Part shown: positions 17,446-25,505 of the stretch, piece after piece | Layout: every line of letters starts with the position of its first letter | How positions within the stretch are numbered: the first letter of the stretch is position 1 | Assembly: GCF_042658365.1 (NCBI RefSeq) | Contig: NZ_JBHSQC010000005.1 | Strand: one strand, 5' to 3' | DNA length: 64,000 bases | From: Carnobacterium_A antarcticum | Lineage (GTDB): Bacteria > Bacillota > Bacilli > Lactobacillales > Carnobacteriaceae | Position numbers and translations under genes: made by a program | The notes under the pieces: generated by a model | What the model was told of the DNA's origin: nothing | What the model saw: only the letters and a program-made list of their open reading frames with translations | Database searches by the model: none

Positions 17446-17499
17446 AAAACCTCATTTACTTATGGTACGGTTCTCCGTAGTGTATCTAAATGAGGTTTT
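17446..17499. repeat. rlmH-end-like repeat, inner copy (candidate att site)
   Basis: Bases 17448-17473 match the last bases of rlmH (23057-23082) at 25 of 26 positions, in the same orientation. The full 54 bp is shared with 15842-15895. The ends form the inverted repeat AAAACCTCATTTA/TAAATGAGGTTTT. Direct repeats of the rlmH 3' end are the hallmark of SCC-type integration, so this is the likely far boundary of the island carrying the kinase-ATPase-TIR genes. Confidence 0.75.
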
Positions 17500-17706
17500 G
17501 CTACTACTCTCGTATTTTCATTTTGTTGATGACATCTAAAATTCGTTTTATACAATATACTAATATGTTTCGTTTTAATAATAACTCCTCTTCTAATTTT
17601 TCTCGGTTAGTCATGTTATCTATATTAGGTTTGAAATGAACTTAATTAAGGAAGTTGAGTATTCTATAGATCACACAGAAATCATGATTCTATGTGCACC
17701 ACTTTA

Positions 17707-18672
17707 TCACTTCTTTTTTATCACATCTTTTAGTATTTTGAAGTCATCCTTTTGAATTTGGTTAAACGTGCTCCCAATTTTATCTTTGAGTATATTCATA
17801 AATTCACTTGTCGATGTAATAATGGATACCAATTTTCTTTTATCGAGTGTATATTCAGTAATATACTCATAAGGAAGATCAGCACTCTTAAGTTTTTCAT
17901 CCATTTTTCTATTTTTCTCGTTCCAGTAAATAATATAATCTAAACGCTTATCAGCATCATAAATTCCAGCTTCCATATCATAAATATTATTTCCCTTGTA
18001 GTACTGTGCATCTTCTTTATCTACTACTATGAACAGTAACTTCTCACTAAAATTAGAATCTTTCATTGACTCAGTAATCTCGTACATACAGTTCAAAGAC
18101 ATCAAATATTTCCTCGTTACGATTGAGATAATGAAATCATGTTGTTTAATTGTTTTCATAAACCTATCTAAATCATCCCTATAATTATTTACATTAATAT
18201 CTCTACTCACACTAATATCATTTTGTTTGTCTAAACTTTTTTCTACTAACTCTGCAAGATCTTTGTCTGCATGAGAATAAGAAAGAAATACTTTACTTAC
18301 TTTCATTTCTACTACCGCTCCATTCTCATTAACTAAGTAAGGAATTCCACGAAATTTAACTAATTCTTTCGATTTTTCAACCGAGATATAAGGAATTAAT
18401 TCTCCACGATAATCAACCTTATCAACTATACAGTTGATGTTTATATCTAATAGTTTTTTTGCTTCTTCTAATCTGATGGGGAATTTAGATTTTTTTATAT
18501 GTAAATTAATGCCATCATCATATATTCCTAAAATTATATCTCCCCCATTACTATTTGAAAAAGCAGAAATATATTTAGCTGCTTTTTCGGGTGATAAGAC
18601 TGGATGTATATATACTTTATCTCTTCTATCTTTTTCTTTTATGGCCTGTATAATTTCATCTTTTTTTCTCAA
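17707..18672 (-). CDS. AlbA/Schlafen-like domain fused to a TIR domain (candidate NADase effector)
   Basis: 321 residues. Residues about 1-115 resemble the AlbA_2/Schlafen N-terminal fold (YISAFSNSNGGDIILGIYDD). From about 125 a TIR domain begins with KVFLSYSHADKDLAELVEK and includes RDDLDRFMKTIKQHDFIISI and LNCMYEIT. Glu198 in that last block is at the position expected for the catalytic Glu of NAD-cleaving TIR enzymes. Residues 220-321 are unassigned. Start is TTG with GAGGTG upstream, 26 bases after the ATPase gene stop, so it is the third gene of the set. Inference: it is the toxic effector, kept silent until the upstream proteins sense infection. No signal peptide is present. Confidence 0.75.
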   Translation of the reverse strand: MRKKDEIIQAIKEKDRRDKVYIHPVLSPEKAAKYISAFSNSNGGDIILGIYDDGINLHIKKSKFPIRLEEAKKLLDININCIVDKVDYRGELIPYISVEKSKELVKFRGIPYLVNENGAVVEMKVSKVFLSYSHADKDLAELVEKSLDKQNDISVSRDINVNNYRDDLDRFMKTIKQHDFIISIVTRKYLMSLNCMYEITESMKDSNFSEKLLFIVVDKEDAQYYKGNNIYDMEAGIYDADKRLDYIIYWNEKNRKMDEKLKSADLPYEYITEYTLDKRKLVSIITSTSEFMNILKDKIGSTFNQIQKDDFKILKDVIKKK

Positions 18673-18698
18673 ATTTATTACACCTCAGTAACTATATA

Positions 18699-21122
18699 CT
18701 ATAATTTTTTTAAAGGAATTCTTGTTATCCCAGTTGTCTTAAGAAGTTCTCCCAAAGTAATCTCTTTGCAGCCATCGTCTTCTCCATTATCCGTCCACAA
18801 CTCATAATTTCCACTATCCAGTACTTCTAATTCTTCTTCCCCATAAAAAATAATCTGATTATTATCTGTAGGTCTTATAACGATTATTAGCTCTTTTTCT
18901 TCTTTCATAGCCAGAAATATTGTTTCTGAATAACTACTATCTTTCCATTCTTGTAATGTGTTTGGAACAAAATATTTTTTAGATTTTTTCAAATTCTTAT
19001 ATACATTTTCTACGCTTCTTTGTAATAAACTCTCGACATATTCTCTCATTTCCGGTGTAGAAGTGACAACATGTTTTAATAAAGCACGTATATCTTCCGT
19101 CTCCAAATCAGAATTTTCTAAAATATCTTTTATTTTTTGATGGTTACTTAAATACTCGTCTAAATCAATTCCATTACGCTCAACTTTCTCTGCAATTGCC
19201 ATTCTTCGCAAGGTTTCTTTTGTAGAAGAAACTAGCATCCTTTTAGGATACACTTTAGGAAAATATTTTTCAGATAAAGTTTTTTCTTGTAAGAAAAAGT
19301 CGTTCAACTTATTAAATATGAATTGTACTTCTTTTGTTCGTTCTAAATTATCAGAAGTCTCATCTACTAGGATTTTGCTCACTTTGTTATCAATTAATTT
19401 AGCGGCTTGCTCAGTGTTTTGTCGTTCTGAAGCATCTTCTGAAAAATGAGCGTCAAAGGATTCGATACATTGATTTAATAATTTCTTTTCCCATGAAGGC
19501 TTTAATTCAAATAATATTTTTTTTATATCCTCTCTAATATCATCATCGTAATAGACATTCTTAAAGTGATTGAAACACTTGTGTTGTGTTGGTACAAATA
19601 CATATTTAATTACTTCTTCAATACCTTCATCATCAATCCATAACGAATAGAATCTATCCAGCCATTCACACGCTTCTCTTTCATTAACAAAAGTATTATT
19701 AAAATCTATAATAGTCTTATCCTCAAATAATTTATTTACGCTTTTTAGGTAATGGTTCCCACCAAAAACTTTTTTCCAACCTAAAAATGTCTCTGCTGTA
19801 GAAGTATTGGGACATCCGCCGTCGGAAAAAAGTTTCCAGAAAATCATACTATTGTCTTCTTTTCTTGTTGTTGGTATATAGACTTGAACATCTCCGGTCT
19901 CATTTAAGTACGATTTCCGCTCGTAATTAACCTTCGGCTTATTAATCGGTATAAGAGAACTTCTAGATATATATTCATAAATTTGATCGTAGTAATGTTT
20001 TTGCAGGCCCTTATATTGACGTTTTTCAAACAAACAAATATTATATTCATCCCTAGTAAATGTATTATCAGAGCAAATATCTATTAAATTTTTATATAAA
20101 GAGATTGCTTCTTCCAATAATTCCCTATTTTGTTGATTCCCCTCTCTTATCGCATCTCGATCTTCTGTTACCCCGAAAAGAGCTGAATTAACTATAATAG
20201 GAAAAGCAAAATCTTCAGTTCCAACTAAGGGAAAATCACAAAACAACTTTGGTATATTGTTAGATAAAGGCTTAAAAATACATAATTTCGAGTCTTTATC
20301 GTATTCCACAGGACACACAATTTGCACATTATTTTTACTGAAGTAAAATAAACTCTCAATATTAACATTGTTTTTATCTATTGTTTTTAATTGCATAAGT
20401 GTCAAATTACTATAAGCTGGATATGTTCTGCTTTTTGCTTTTTCATACCTCTTACCATTACAGTCTACTGACTGAATATTTTCATTAAACGCTAAAAGAT
20501 AAGGTATAGTTGCTAATAAATCCTTTACTCCTTGTTTTACTGCTTCCTTTGAATCTTGACTACTTCCTGCAATGTTGTAAATGAATTTAGTTTTGTTACT
20601 TGTCAGTACTTCATTGCTACTTCTATCCAATTCCTCTAATTTCTCTAGCATTTGTATTGTTTGTTCTTTTATTCCGTTGTAGTCTCTTTTAGTTCGATTA
20701 ATAATAAAATTCATGTTAGTAGATGTTTCATTGTTACGAATAAAAGTACCTTCAATTTCAACAATTCTAGATAATAAAAATGTTGACATAAAACCCGTAC
20801 CAAATTTCCCTGTTAATTCTTCACCTGATTCTTCTTTTGTAGACACCTGAGTAATCAGATCTTGAAGATTGTTATATGTAAACGGCTTACCATCATGACT
20901 AAATGTTATTCTCTCATTGCTAATCTCTAAATTTATATTGATCTTTTCTCCGTCAAGGGTGCAATCAGATGCATTCTGAATCAATTCCCATATCCACCTA
21001 CGTCGGGTTTTATTATTATCATCTTCTGAGCCCTCAAAAATGCTATCGAATTCTTTTTTTATTTTTGACGTGCTAGAAGCAAGAGCAATATCTACTAGCC
21101 TTCTATTATATTCTTTCACCAT
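18699..21122 (-). CDS. Large Hsp90/sacsin-like GHKL ATPase
   Basis: 807 residues. The N-terminal ~200 residues hold a GHKL fold: WELIQNASD (Glu46, Asn50, Asp53) as the N-box, FSHDGKPF (76-78) in place of the usual DxGxG, and LTGKFGTGFMS (105-110) as the lid glycine motif. This resembles sacsin-type ATP-binding domains rather than histidine kinases; no phospho-acceptor His domain is present. The remaining ~600 residues are mostly helical and unrecognised. Hsp90-like ATPases of this kind occur in anti-phage loci as large sensor or switch proteins. Here it sits between a kinase and a TIR protein on one strand. The ATG at 21122 has only a weak, distant AAGGA. Confidence 0.75.
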   Translation of the reverse strand: MVKEYNRRLVDIALASSTSKIKKEFDSIFEGSEDDNNKTRRRWIWELIQNASDCTLDGEKININLEISNERITFSHDGKPFTYNNLQDLITQVSTKEESGEELTGKFGTGFMSTFLLSRIVEIEGTFIRNNETSTNMNFIINRTKRDYNGIKEQTIQMLEKLEELDRSSNEVLTSNKTKFIYNIAGSSQDSKEAVKQGVKDLLATIPYLLAFNENIQSVDCNGKRYEKAKSRTYPAYSNLTLMQLKTIDKNNVNIESLFYFSKNNVQIVCPVEYDKDSKLCIFKPLSNNIPKLFCDFPLVGTEDFAFPIIVNSALFGVTEDRDAIREGNQQNRELLEEAISLYKNLIDICSDNTFTRDEYNICLFEKRQYKGLQKHYYDQIYEYISRSSLIPINKPKVNYERKSYLNETGDVQVYIPTTRKEDNSMIFWKLFSDGGCPNTSTAETFLGWKKVFGGNHYLKSVNKLFEDKTIIDFNNTFVNEREACEWLDRFYSLWIDDEGIEEVIKYVFVPTQHKCFNHFKNVYYDDDIREDIKKILFELKPSWEKKLLNQCIESFDAHFSEDASERQNTEQAAKLIDNKVSKILVDETSDNLERTKEVQFIFNKLNDFFLQEKTLSEKYFPKVYPKRMLVSSTKETLRRMAIAEKVERNGIDLDEYLSNHQKIKDILENSDLETEDIRALLKHVVTSTPEMREYVESLLQRSVENVYKNLKKSKKYFVPNTLQEWKDSSYSETIFLAMKEEKELIIVIRPTDNNQIIFYGEEELEVLDSGNYELWTDNGEDDGCKEITLGELLKTTGITRIPLKKL

Positions 21123-21302
21123 AAATTAACTATCAATCCTTTCTCAATTCATAATCTCACGAGACTAAAATCTAACAATTCCTTTTGAGTTTATTCTTGT
21201 ATTAAAGTTCAGGTTCTCTAATTCCAGTCTTCAATTATAACTTTAATTTTTTCTACAGCTAACTACAAAACTTCATAGGTATAGTGTTTTAGAATTAATA
21301 GC

Positions 21303-22811
21303 TTACAAATTCAGTAATATATAATCATTTTTGTTTATTCTCACATTTCTTTGAATCTGTTCGACAGCGTTTTTGTCTAGCTCTATGTTTTGAATAGAAA
21401 AAATATACTTATCATTTTCTTTAACTACAGAGGAGTGCCATAAGGTACCAATAAAATATTTTCCATGCTCGTTAAATCTTGTTCGTTGCTCATACTCTAC
21501 TTCAGATATTCTTTTAATTGATCCATTTATTTTTACTTTACCTGAATCCACTTGTTCGGGTGAAACTATGTACTTCTTATCTACAATAGCCGCAGAAAAT
21601 CTTTCTCTACCATTAATATCAAATGGTTTTATGTTTCCTTCCTTAATAGTTTCAACTTCTAAGATTATCAAATCATCATACATTCGATTAGATGTAGACA
21701 ACCAAATTTTCTTTATCGTTAATTCATTAGAATTTATCAGTACTCTTTTATTTCCCAGGTACTTCAAATTCGAAATAAAATTATTTCCTATTCCATAGTT
21801 AAACCATAAGCTTTGTTGGTAAAAAGAAGTTTTACTTAGATAAGAAACAAATCTTTCAATTTCTTCCTCACTTTCAATACAGACTGAAGAATTATAGCAG
21901 TCAGGATCTACAGATGTCATTACATCTTGTAATTTTTCCATTTCTTTATACGGATCTGGTTTTTTTGCACTTTCTTTATATTGTTTAATAAATCCTTTTA
22001 TCTCATTGCCGTTTTGAAATCTTCTTTCAGAGTTTTGGCGAAGAGCAACATTCATTAATTCATCTAAGAGTCTTGCGTCTTCTTCTTCGGGAAATTCACT
22101 AGCAAATTTTTTAATTTCAGTTCCGCGATGAGTATAGCCAAAAAAGTACCAGTAACAGATTTGCCCAATAGCATAAAAATCCATGGAAGGAGATGGTTCT
22201 CTCCCCCCCTCTAATTGCTCTGGAGCAGAAAAATTATAATTTGCCAGTCTTTCTTTTTTCTTCGTCTCGATGAAAACCGCAAAATTTTCATGAGTAAAAT
22301 GAGCTATTCCAAAATCTGCAATATAGAAACGACCTTTTTCATCGACAAGAATATTTTCTGGTTTCAAATCTCGATGAATTACTCCTTGTTTATGTAAGTC
22401 ATCCAAAACATCTACTAAGAAATAGAATAAAGATATTGTATCTTTAAACGATATTTCTCTACCTAAATTTTTTCTATACCTTTTTAAAGACATTTGGTAT
22501 TTTTTCATTATTATTACTGGGACTACAGAATTCTCTATTTTTATTTCATCATAATCAAGGTAAGAAATGATTGTATTATTATGTTCTATTAGCATAGAAT
22601 TAAAGTATTCTGATTTAAAGCGTTGCAATTTAGTGTCTGAATCAATGATAGTAAGAAACTTAAGTGCCACTTCTTTACCTGACAAAACACCTGAATAGAC
22701 TAATCCGTTTCCTCCTTCTCCAATACTTTTTAAATCTGTTACTTCTCCCAATTGTAAAGAGATTTTATTTTCACATTTTTTTATACACTCTCTAATTAAA
22801 TTTTTATTCAA
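21303..22811 (-). CDS. Soluble Hanks-type Ser/Thr protein kinase with an unassigned C-terminal region
   Basis: 502 residues. The kinase domain (about 25-275) is complete: IGEGGNGLVYSG (P-loop), VALKF (Lys51), VIHRDLKPEN (146-153), IADFGIAHF (Asp166) and FSAPEQLEGG. It therefore looks active. Unlike the housekeeping PrkC/Stk1 kinases it has no transmembrane helix and no PASTA domains. Residues about 290-502 form a separate, unrecognised domain rich in beta-strand pattern. It starts with TTG preceded by AGAGG, and is the first gene of the three-gene set, 180 bases ahead of the ATPase gene. A role as sensor or regulator of the ATPase-TIR pair is inferred. Confidence 0.8.
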   Translation of the reverse strand: MNKNLIRECIKKCENKISLQLGEVTDLKSIGEGGNGLVYSGVLSGKEVALKFLTIIDSDTKLQRFKSEYFNSMLIEHNNTIISYLDYDEIKIENSVVPVIIMKKYQMSLKRYRKNLGREISFKDTISLFYFLVDVLDDLHKQGVIHRDLKPENILVDEKGRFYIADFGIAHFTHENFAVFIETKKKERLANYNFSAPEQLEGGREPSPSMDFYAIGQICYWYFFGYTHRGTEIKKFASEFPEEEDARLLDELMNVALRQNSERRFQNGNEIKGFIKQYKESAKKPDPYKEMEKLQDVMTSVDPDCYNSSVCIESEEEIERFVSYLSKTSFYQQSLWFNYGIGNNFISNLKYLGNKRVLINSNELTIKKIWLSTSNRMYDDLIILEVETIKEGNIKPFDINGRERFSAAIVDKKYIVSPEQVDSGKVKINGSIKRISEVEYEQRTRFNEHGKYFIGTLWHSSVVKENDKYIFSIQNIELDKNAVEQIQRNVRINKNDYILLNL

Positions 22812-23056
22812 TATATTCCTCTCTTTTCTTTTGAAATATTCAAATATCTTTTACAATTACTTTATCTTCTTTTCTATAGTAAATATTTCTTTTGTTGCTT
22901 GCTATATTAGCAAATTTCTTTGATTTATTGTAATAAATTATTAAATCAAAAATGATTGTATTATTTAAAGGATAATATTATTACAATTGAAAACTTCATG
23001 TACTTTAAGTAAAAATGACATTAGCGAAAGTAAATATCACTATACCTTTCTTGAAC

Positions 23057-23082
23057 AACCTCATTTACTTATGATACGGTTC
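23057..23082. repeat. rlmH-terminal att-like repeat
   Basis: The last codons of rlmH (Glu-Pro-Tyr-His-Lys-stop) and eight bases beyond match 17448-17473 at 25 of 26 bases. The staphylococcal SCC attB core encodes the equivalent Glu-Ala-Tyr-His-Lys-stop. Confidence 0.75.
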
Positions 23083-23544
23083 ATTCTTCATAATTCTAAA
23101 GCTGCGGTAAATTTGTTCGATCAGCACTAAACGCATCAATTGATGCGGCAGCGTCATTTTTCCAAAAGAGATTTGGGCATTGCTGCGTTTCATCACTGCT
23201 TCGCTTAATCCCAATGAGCCGCCGATGACAAAAACCAAATTGCTTTTTCCTTGAATACCGAGCTGTTCAATTTCTTTAGAAAATGCTTCAGATGTCCGCT
23301 GACTTCCTTCAATCGCTAAAGCAAATACATAAGCCTGATCTGAGATTTTGGACAGTATCCGTTCGCCTTCTTTTTCTTTGACTTGAAGCATTTCTGCTTC
23401 GCTTAATTTTTCGGGAGCTTTTTCATCTGGAACTTCAATTAATTCAATTTTGCAGTAGCTTACTAGCCGTTTCGTATATTCTTCGATTCCCATTTTTAAA
23501 TACTTTTCTTTTAATTTTCCAACAGTAATAATTTTGATATTCAC
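23065..23544 (-). CDS. rlmH: 23S rRNA (pseudouridine1915-N3)-methyltransferase
   Basis: 159 residues, the standard RlmH length, beginning MNIKIITVGKLKEKYLKMGI. The SPOUT-fold SAM-binding loop FVIGGSLGLSEAV and the C-terminus LIEQIYRSFRIMKNEPYHK are canonical. It methylates pseudouridine 1915 in helix 69 of 23S rRNA using SAM, acting on assembled ribosomes. The start is GTG with AAAGGGGGATAACT upstream. Its 3' end is the preferred SCC insertion site in staphylococci and is repeated twice downstream here. The coding sequence is intact. Confidence 0.97.
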   Translation of the reverse strand: MNIKIITVGKLKEKYLKMGIEEYTKRLVSYCKIELIEVPDEKAPEKLSEAEMLQVKEKEGERILSKISDQAYVFALAIEGSQRTSEAFSKEIEQLGIQGKSNLVFVIGGSLGLSEAVMKRSNAQISFGKMTLPHQLMRLVLIEQIYRSFRIMKNEPYHK

Positions 23545-23567
23545 AGTTATCCCCCTTTAAAACGTAG

Positions 23568-23820
23568 TTATCCACAAAAGTTATCCACATGTCCACAACT
23601 TCATCACTTCATATGGTAGACGAATACCCGTTCTCTACCACATATATGGCTGGGCTTTGGCAATAAGCACATTTCACTTCAACGTTATCCACAGGGTTAA
23701 CAGGCTTCAATATCGGCATTTCAAAACCGCCGTAAACAGCATCATCTAGCGCTTCTCCTACATCTTCTTGACAAGCATAAATACAATCCATCCACAGTCT
23801 CCTCCAATTTTTGTGGATAA
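23568..23820. promoter_or_regulatory. Cluster of four perfect DnaA boxes around the rlmH start
   Basis: TTATCCACA occurs at 23568-23576, 23581-23589 and 23685-23693, and its complement TGTGGATAA at 23812-23820. The density equals that of the oriC itself. They lie upstream of rlmH and across the small CxxC gene, about 31 kb from dnaA. DnaA binding is predicted; its purpose (transcription control or DnaA titration) is unknown. Confidence 0.65.
23609..23791 (-). CDS. Small CxxC-motif protein upstream of rlmH (BA_5709-like)
   Basis: 60 residues from the ATG at 23791, which follows GGAGGAGACTGTGG. It begins MDCIYACQEDVGEALDD, and its C-terminal half holds VKCAYCQSPAIYVVENGYS. The ...C-x-x-C-x-x-PAIYVV ending is typical of the small CxxH/CxxC family encoded next to rlmH in many Firmicutes; the N-terminal Cys pair here would be the second metal-ligand pair. 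Function is unknown, with zinc binding likely. A longer frame from 23872 lacks a ribosome site. It ends 64 bases before rlmH on the same strand. Confidence 0.7.
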   Translation of the reverse strand: MDCIYACQEDVGEALDDAVYGGFEMPILKPVNPVDNVEVKCAYCQSPAIYVVENGYSSTI

Positions 23821-23933
23821 CTTTCGTTTCCACGATGTGTGTCTTTTTCCATTTTACAGCACTTATGCACAATGTTCAAAACTATTTTGATTTGTTTATC
23901 CCCAGTTTTGAATTTTTTACGAAAAAAGCCTAA

Positions 23934-23981
23934 AAAAAACCGAGTATCCACATTGTTAAAATGTGAATACTCGGTTTTTTA
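23934..23981 (-). terminator. Terminator after htrA
   Basis: AAAACCGAGTATCCACATT pairs with AATGTGAATACTCGGTTTT, with T/A runs on both sides. It lies directly after the htrA stop and separates the wal-htrA block from the rlmH unit. Confidence 0.9.
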
Positions 23982-23984
23982 TCT

Positions 23985-25241
23985 TTAAGTTATCGACTCT
24001 GTATCGGTCATGGTGATGGTTGTTTTTTCTAATTTTCCATTGCGGTAATACTCAACTTCAATTTCTTTGCCAAGCTCAGTTTTGTAAATTTCTTTACGCA
24101 ACGAAATGGTATCAACAACGTCTTCGCCATTAAATTTCACTATAACATCGTATTGCTCTAAGCCGCCTTTTTCTGCTGCTGAATCAGGTTGTACCTGTCC
24201 AACGACTACACCTGCTGTCACATCTTTTGGCAATTTCAAGACACTTGCTTGTTGCTGCTCAGATATTTGTGAAATATCCAAGAGGCTGATGCCAAGAACA
24301 GGACGAACAACTTTACCTTCTGTTTCTAACTGATTGATAATGCTGACAACATCGTTACTAGGAATAGCAAATCCCATTCCTTCAACCGTATCTGTCGAGA
24401 TTTTCATGGAGTTGATTCCAATTACTTGTCCAGCAATATTGATCAAAGCCCCTCCTGAGTTCCCTGGGTTGATCGCTGCATCAGTTTGCAAAGCTGTCAT
24501 TTCCCAGTCGATGACGCCATCTCCGTTAATGTCTGTATCCACGCTCCGATTTTTAGCAGAGATGATACCCTGAGTAACAGAAGATGCGAAATTAGTACCT
24601 AGCGGTGAACCAATAGCAATAGCAGGCTCGCCAACCGTTAAACTATCAGAATCTCCAAAAGTTGCTGCTTTTGTCACGTTTTCAGATGGAATAGATAAAA
24701 CTGCTAAATCGGTCCAAATATCTGTTCCGATAATTTCAGCTTCTACTTTTGTACCGTCTTTCATCAGCACTTCAACGGCATCCGACTCGTTGATAACATG
24801 ATTATTGGTCACGACATAAGCGGTATCGCCATCGATTTTATAAATGACGCCGCTTCCTTCACCAGCAGTCTGCAAACTAGAATCCTCTGACATATTTGTA
24901 CCATCAGAATCAGAACCAAAAATGCCGCCGAACCCTTCTGTATTTTGCTCTTGCATATTTACGACTGAAACAACCGAATCTTCAACTTTCGCTACTGCAT
25001 CAGTTACTTCAGAAGTAACATTGACGCTGACATCGGTAGTTGTTACTTTACCATTCTCATCGACTATCCCTGTTGAATTAGTGGGCGTATCGGATTCCAT
25101 CGTATAAAGGTACCCTCCACCCAACAAAGCGACAACCAATCCACCGATCACTCCGCCAAGAATACCCGACTTTAATGACCCTCGTTTTTTAAATTTCGTT
25201 TCATTCGTTGATTTTTTATTATTTTGGCTCACTTTAATCAC
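23985..25241 (-). CDS. htrA: HtrA/DegP-type membrane-anchored serine protease
   Basis: 418 residues. A basic N-terminus is followed by a signal-anchor helix (about 26-46), a Thr/Ser-rich linker and the trypsin-like domain with His148 (VVTNNHVI), Asp178 (WTDLAVL) and Ser262 (INPGNSGGAL). One PDZ domain closes the protein (about 315-410). It acts outside the membrane on misfolded exported proteins. The position after walJ is usual in Lactobacillales. A 264-base spacer separates it from walJ, so it probably has its own promoter. Confidence 0.95.
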   Translation of the reverse strand: MIKVSQNNKKSTNETKFKKRGSLKSGILGGVIGGLVVALLGGGYLYTMESDTPTNSTGIVDENGKVTTTDVSVNVTSEVTDAVAKVEDSVVSVVNMQEQNTEGFGGIFGSDSDGTNMSEDSSLQTAGEGSGVIYKIDGDTAYVVTNNHVINESDAVEVLMKDGTKVEAEIIGTDIWTDLAVLSIPSENVTKAATFGDSDSLTVGEPAIAIGSPLGTNFASSVTQGIISAKNRSVDTDINGDGVIDWEMTALQTDAAINPGNSGGALINIAGQVIGINSMKISTDTVEGMGFAIPSNDVVSIINQLETEGKVVRPVLGISLLDISQISEQQQASVLKLPKDVTAGVVVGQVQPDSAAEKGGLEQYDVIVKFNGEDVVDTISLRKEIYKTELGKEIEVEYYRNGKLEKTTITMTDTESIT

Positions 25242-25505
25242 CTCTCACCTTTTTTTATAGCTTTAGTTTAACCTTAATCTTTGAATTTTTTATGAAAACA
25301 ATTAGACCAATTAACACTTTTTTCTTTTAATTTACCATAAGTATCCTTCTTACTGACTTTATCTGCTCTCACTTTTCTTTATTCTAACCTTAATTTTTAG
25401 GGATAGCCATCATCTTCCCTTATTCGCATTTTTTGCAAAAAAAATCCAAACCATAATCGTTCTTTTCTATGGTCTGGAGCATCGTTCATTTAATTTTCGT
25501 TTACA

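Larger units (their letters stand above)
17448..23082. mobile_element. SCC-like island at the rlmH 3' end, without recombinase genes
   Basis: About 5.6 kb lies between direct repeats of the rlmH terminus (17448-17473 and 23057-23082). The contents are clearly more AT-rich than the flanking core genes, have TTG starts in two of three genes, and separate rlmH from ordinary chromosomal genes. In staphylococci, Ccr serine recombinases insert SCC elements at exactly this point of rlmH. No ccr-like gene is present, so the element would be a non-autonomous or decayed cassette. The mobile interpretation is an inference from the repeats and composition. Confidence 0.6.

Noticed and set aside
15842..17499. 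The two 54-bp palindromic repeats as ordinary terminators
   Set aside because: A terminator reading is possible from the inverted ends, but conservation of the 28-base loop and its match to the rlmH coding end are not explained by termination. Both genes next to the inner copy already have or could use other hairpins.
17504..17614. 36-codon minus-strand frame after the TIR gene (MTNREKLEEELLLKRNILVY...)
   Set aside because: It has an ATG and a plausible helical composition but no ribosome site, sits in AT-rich DNA, and has no recognisable homology. It may be a remnant of former island content.
21303..22811. Housekeeping PrkC/Stk1 kinase
   Set aside because: No transmembrane helix, no PASTA repeats and no neighbouring PP2C phosphatase gene; location in the island and linkage to ATPase and TIR genes point elsewhere.
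17446..23082. ccr-type recombinase or transposase inside the island
   Set aside because: None of the three genes has serine-recombinase, tyrosine-recombinase or transposase motifs, so the element cannot be called an autonomous SCC.
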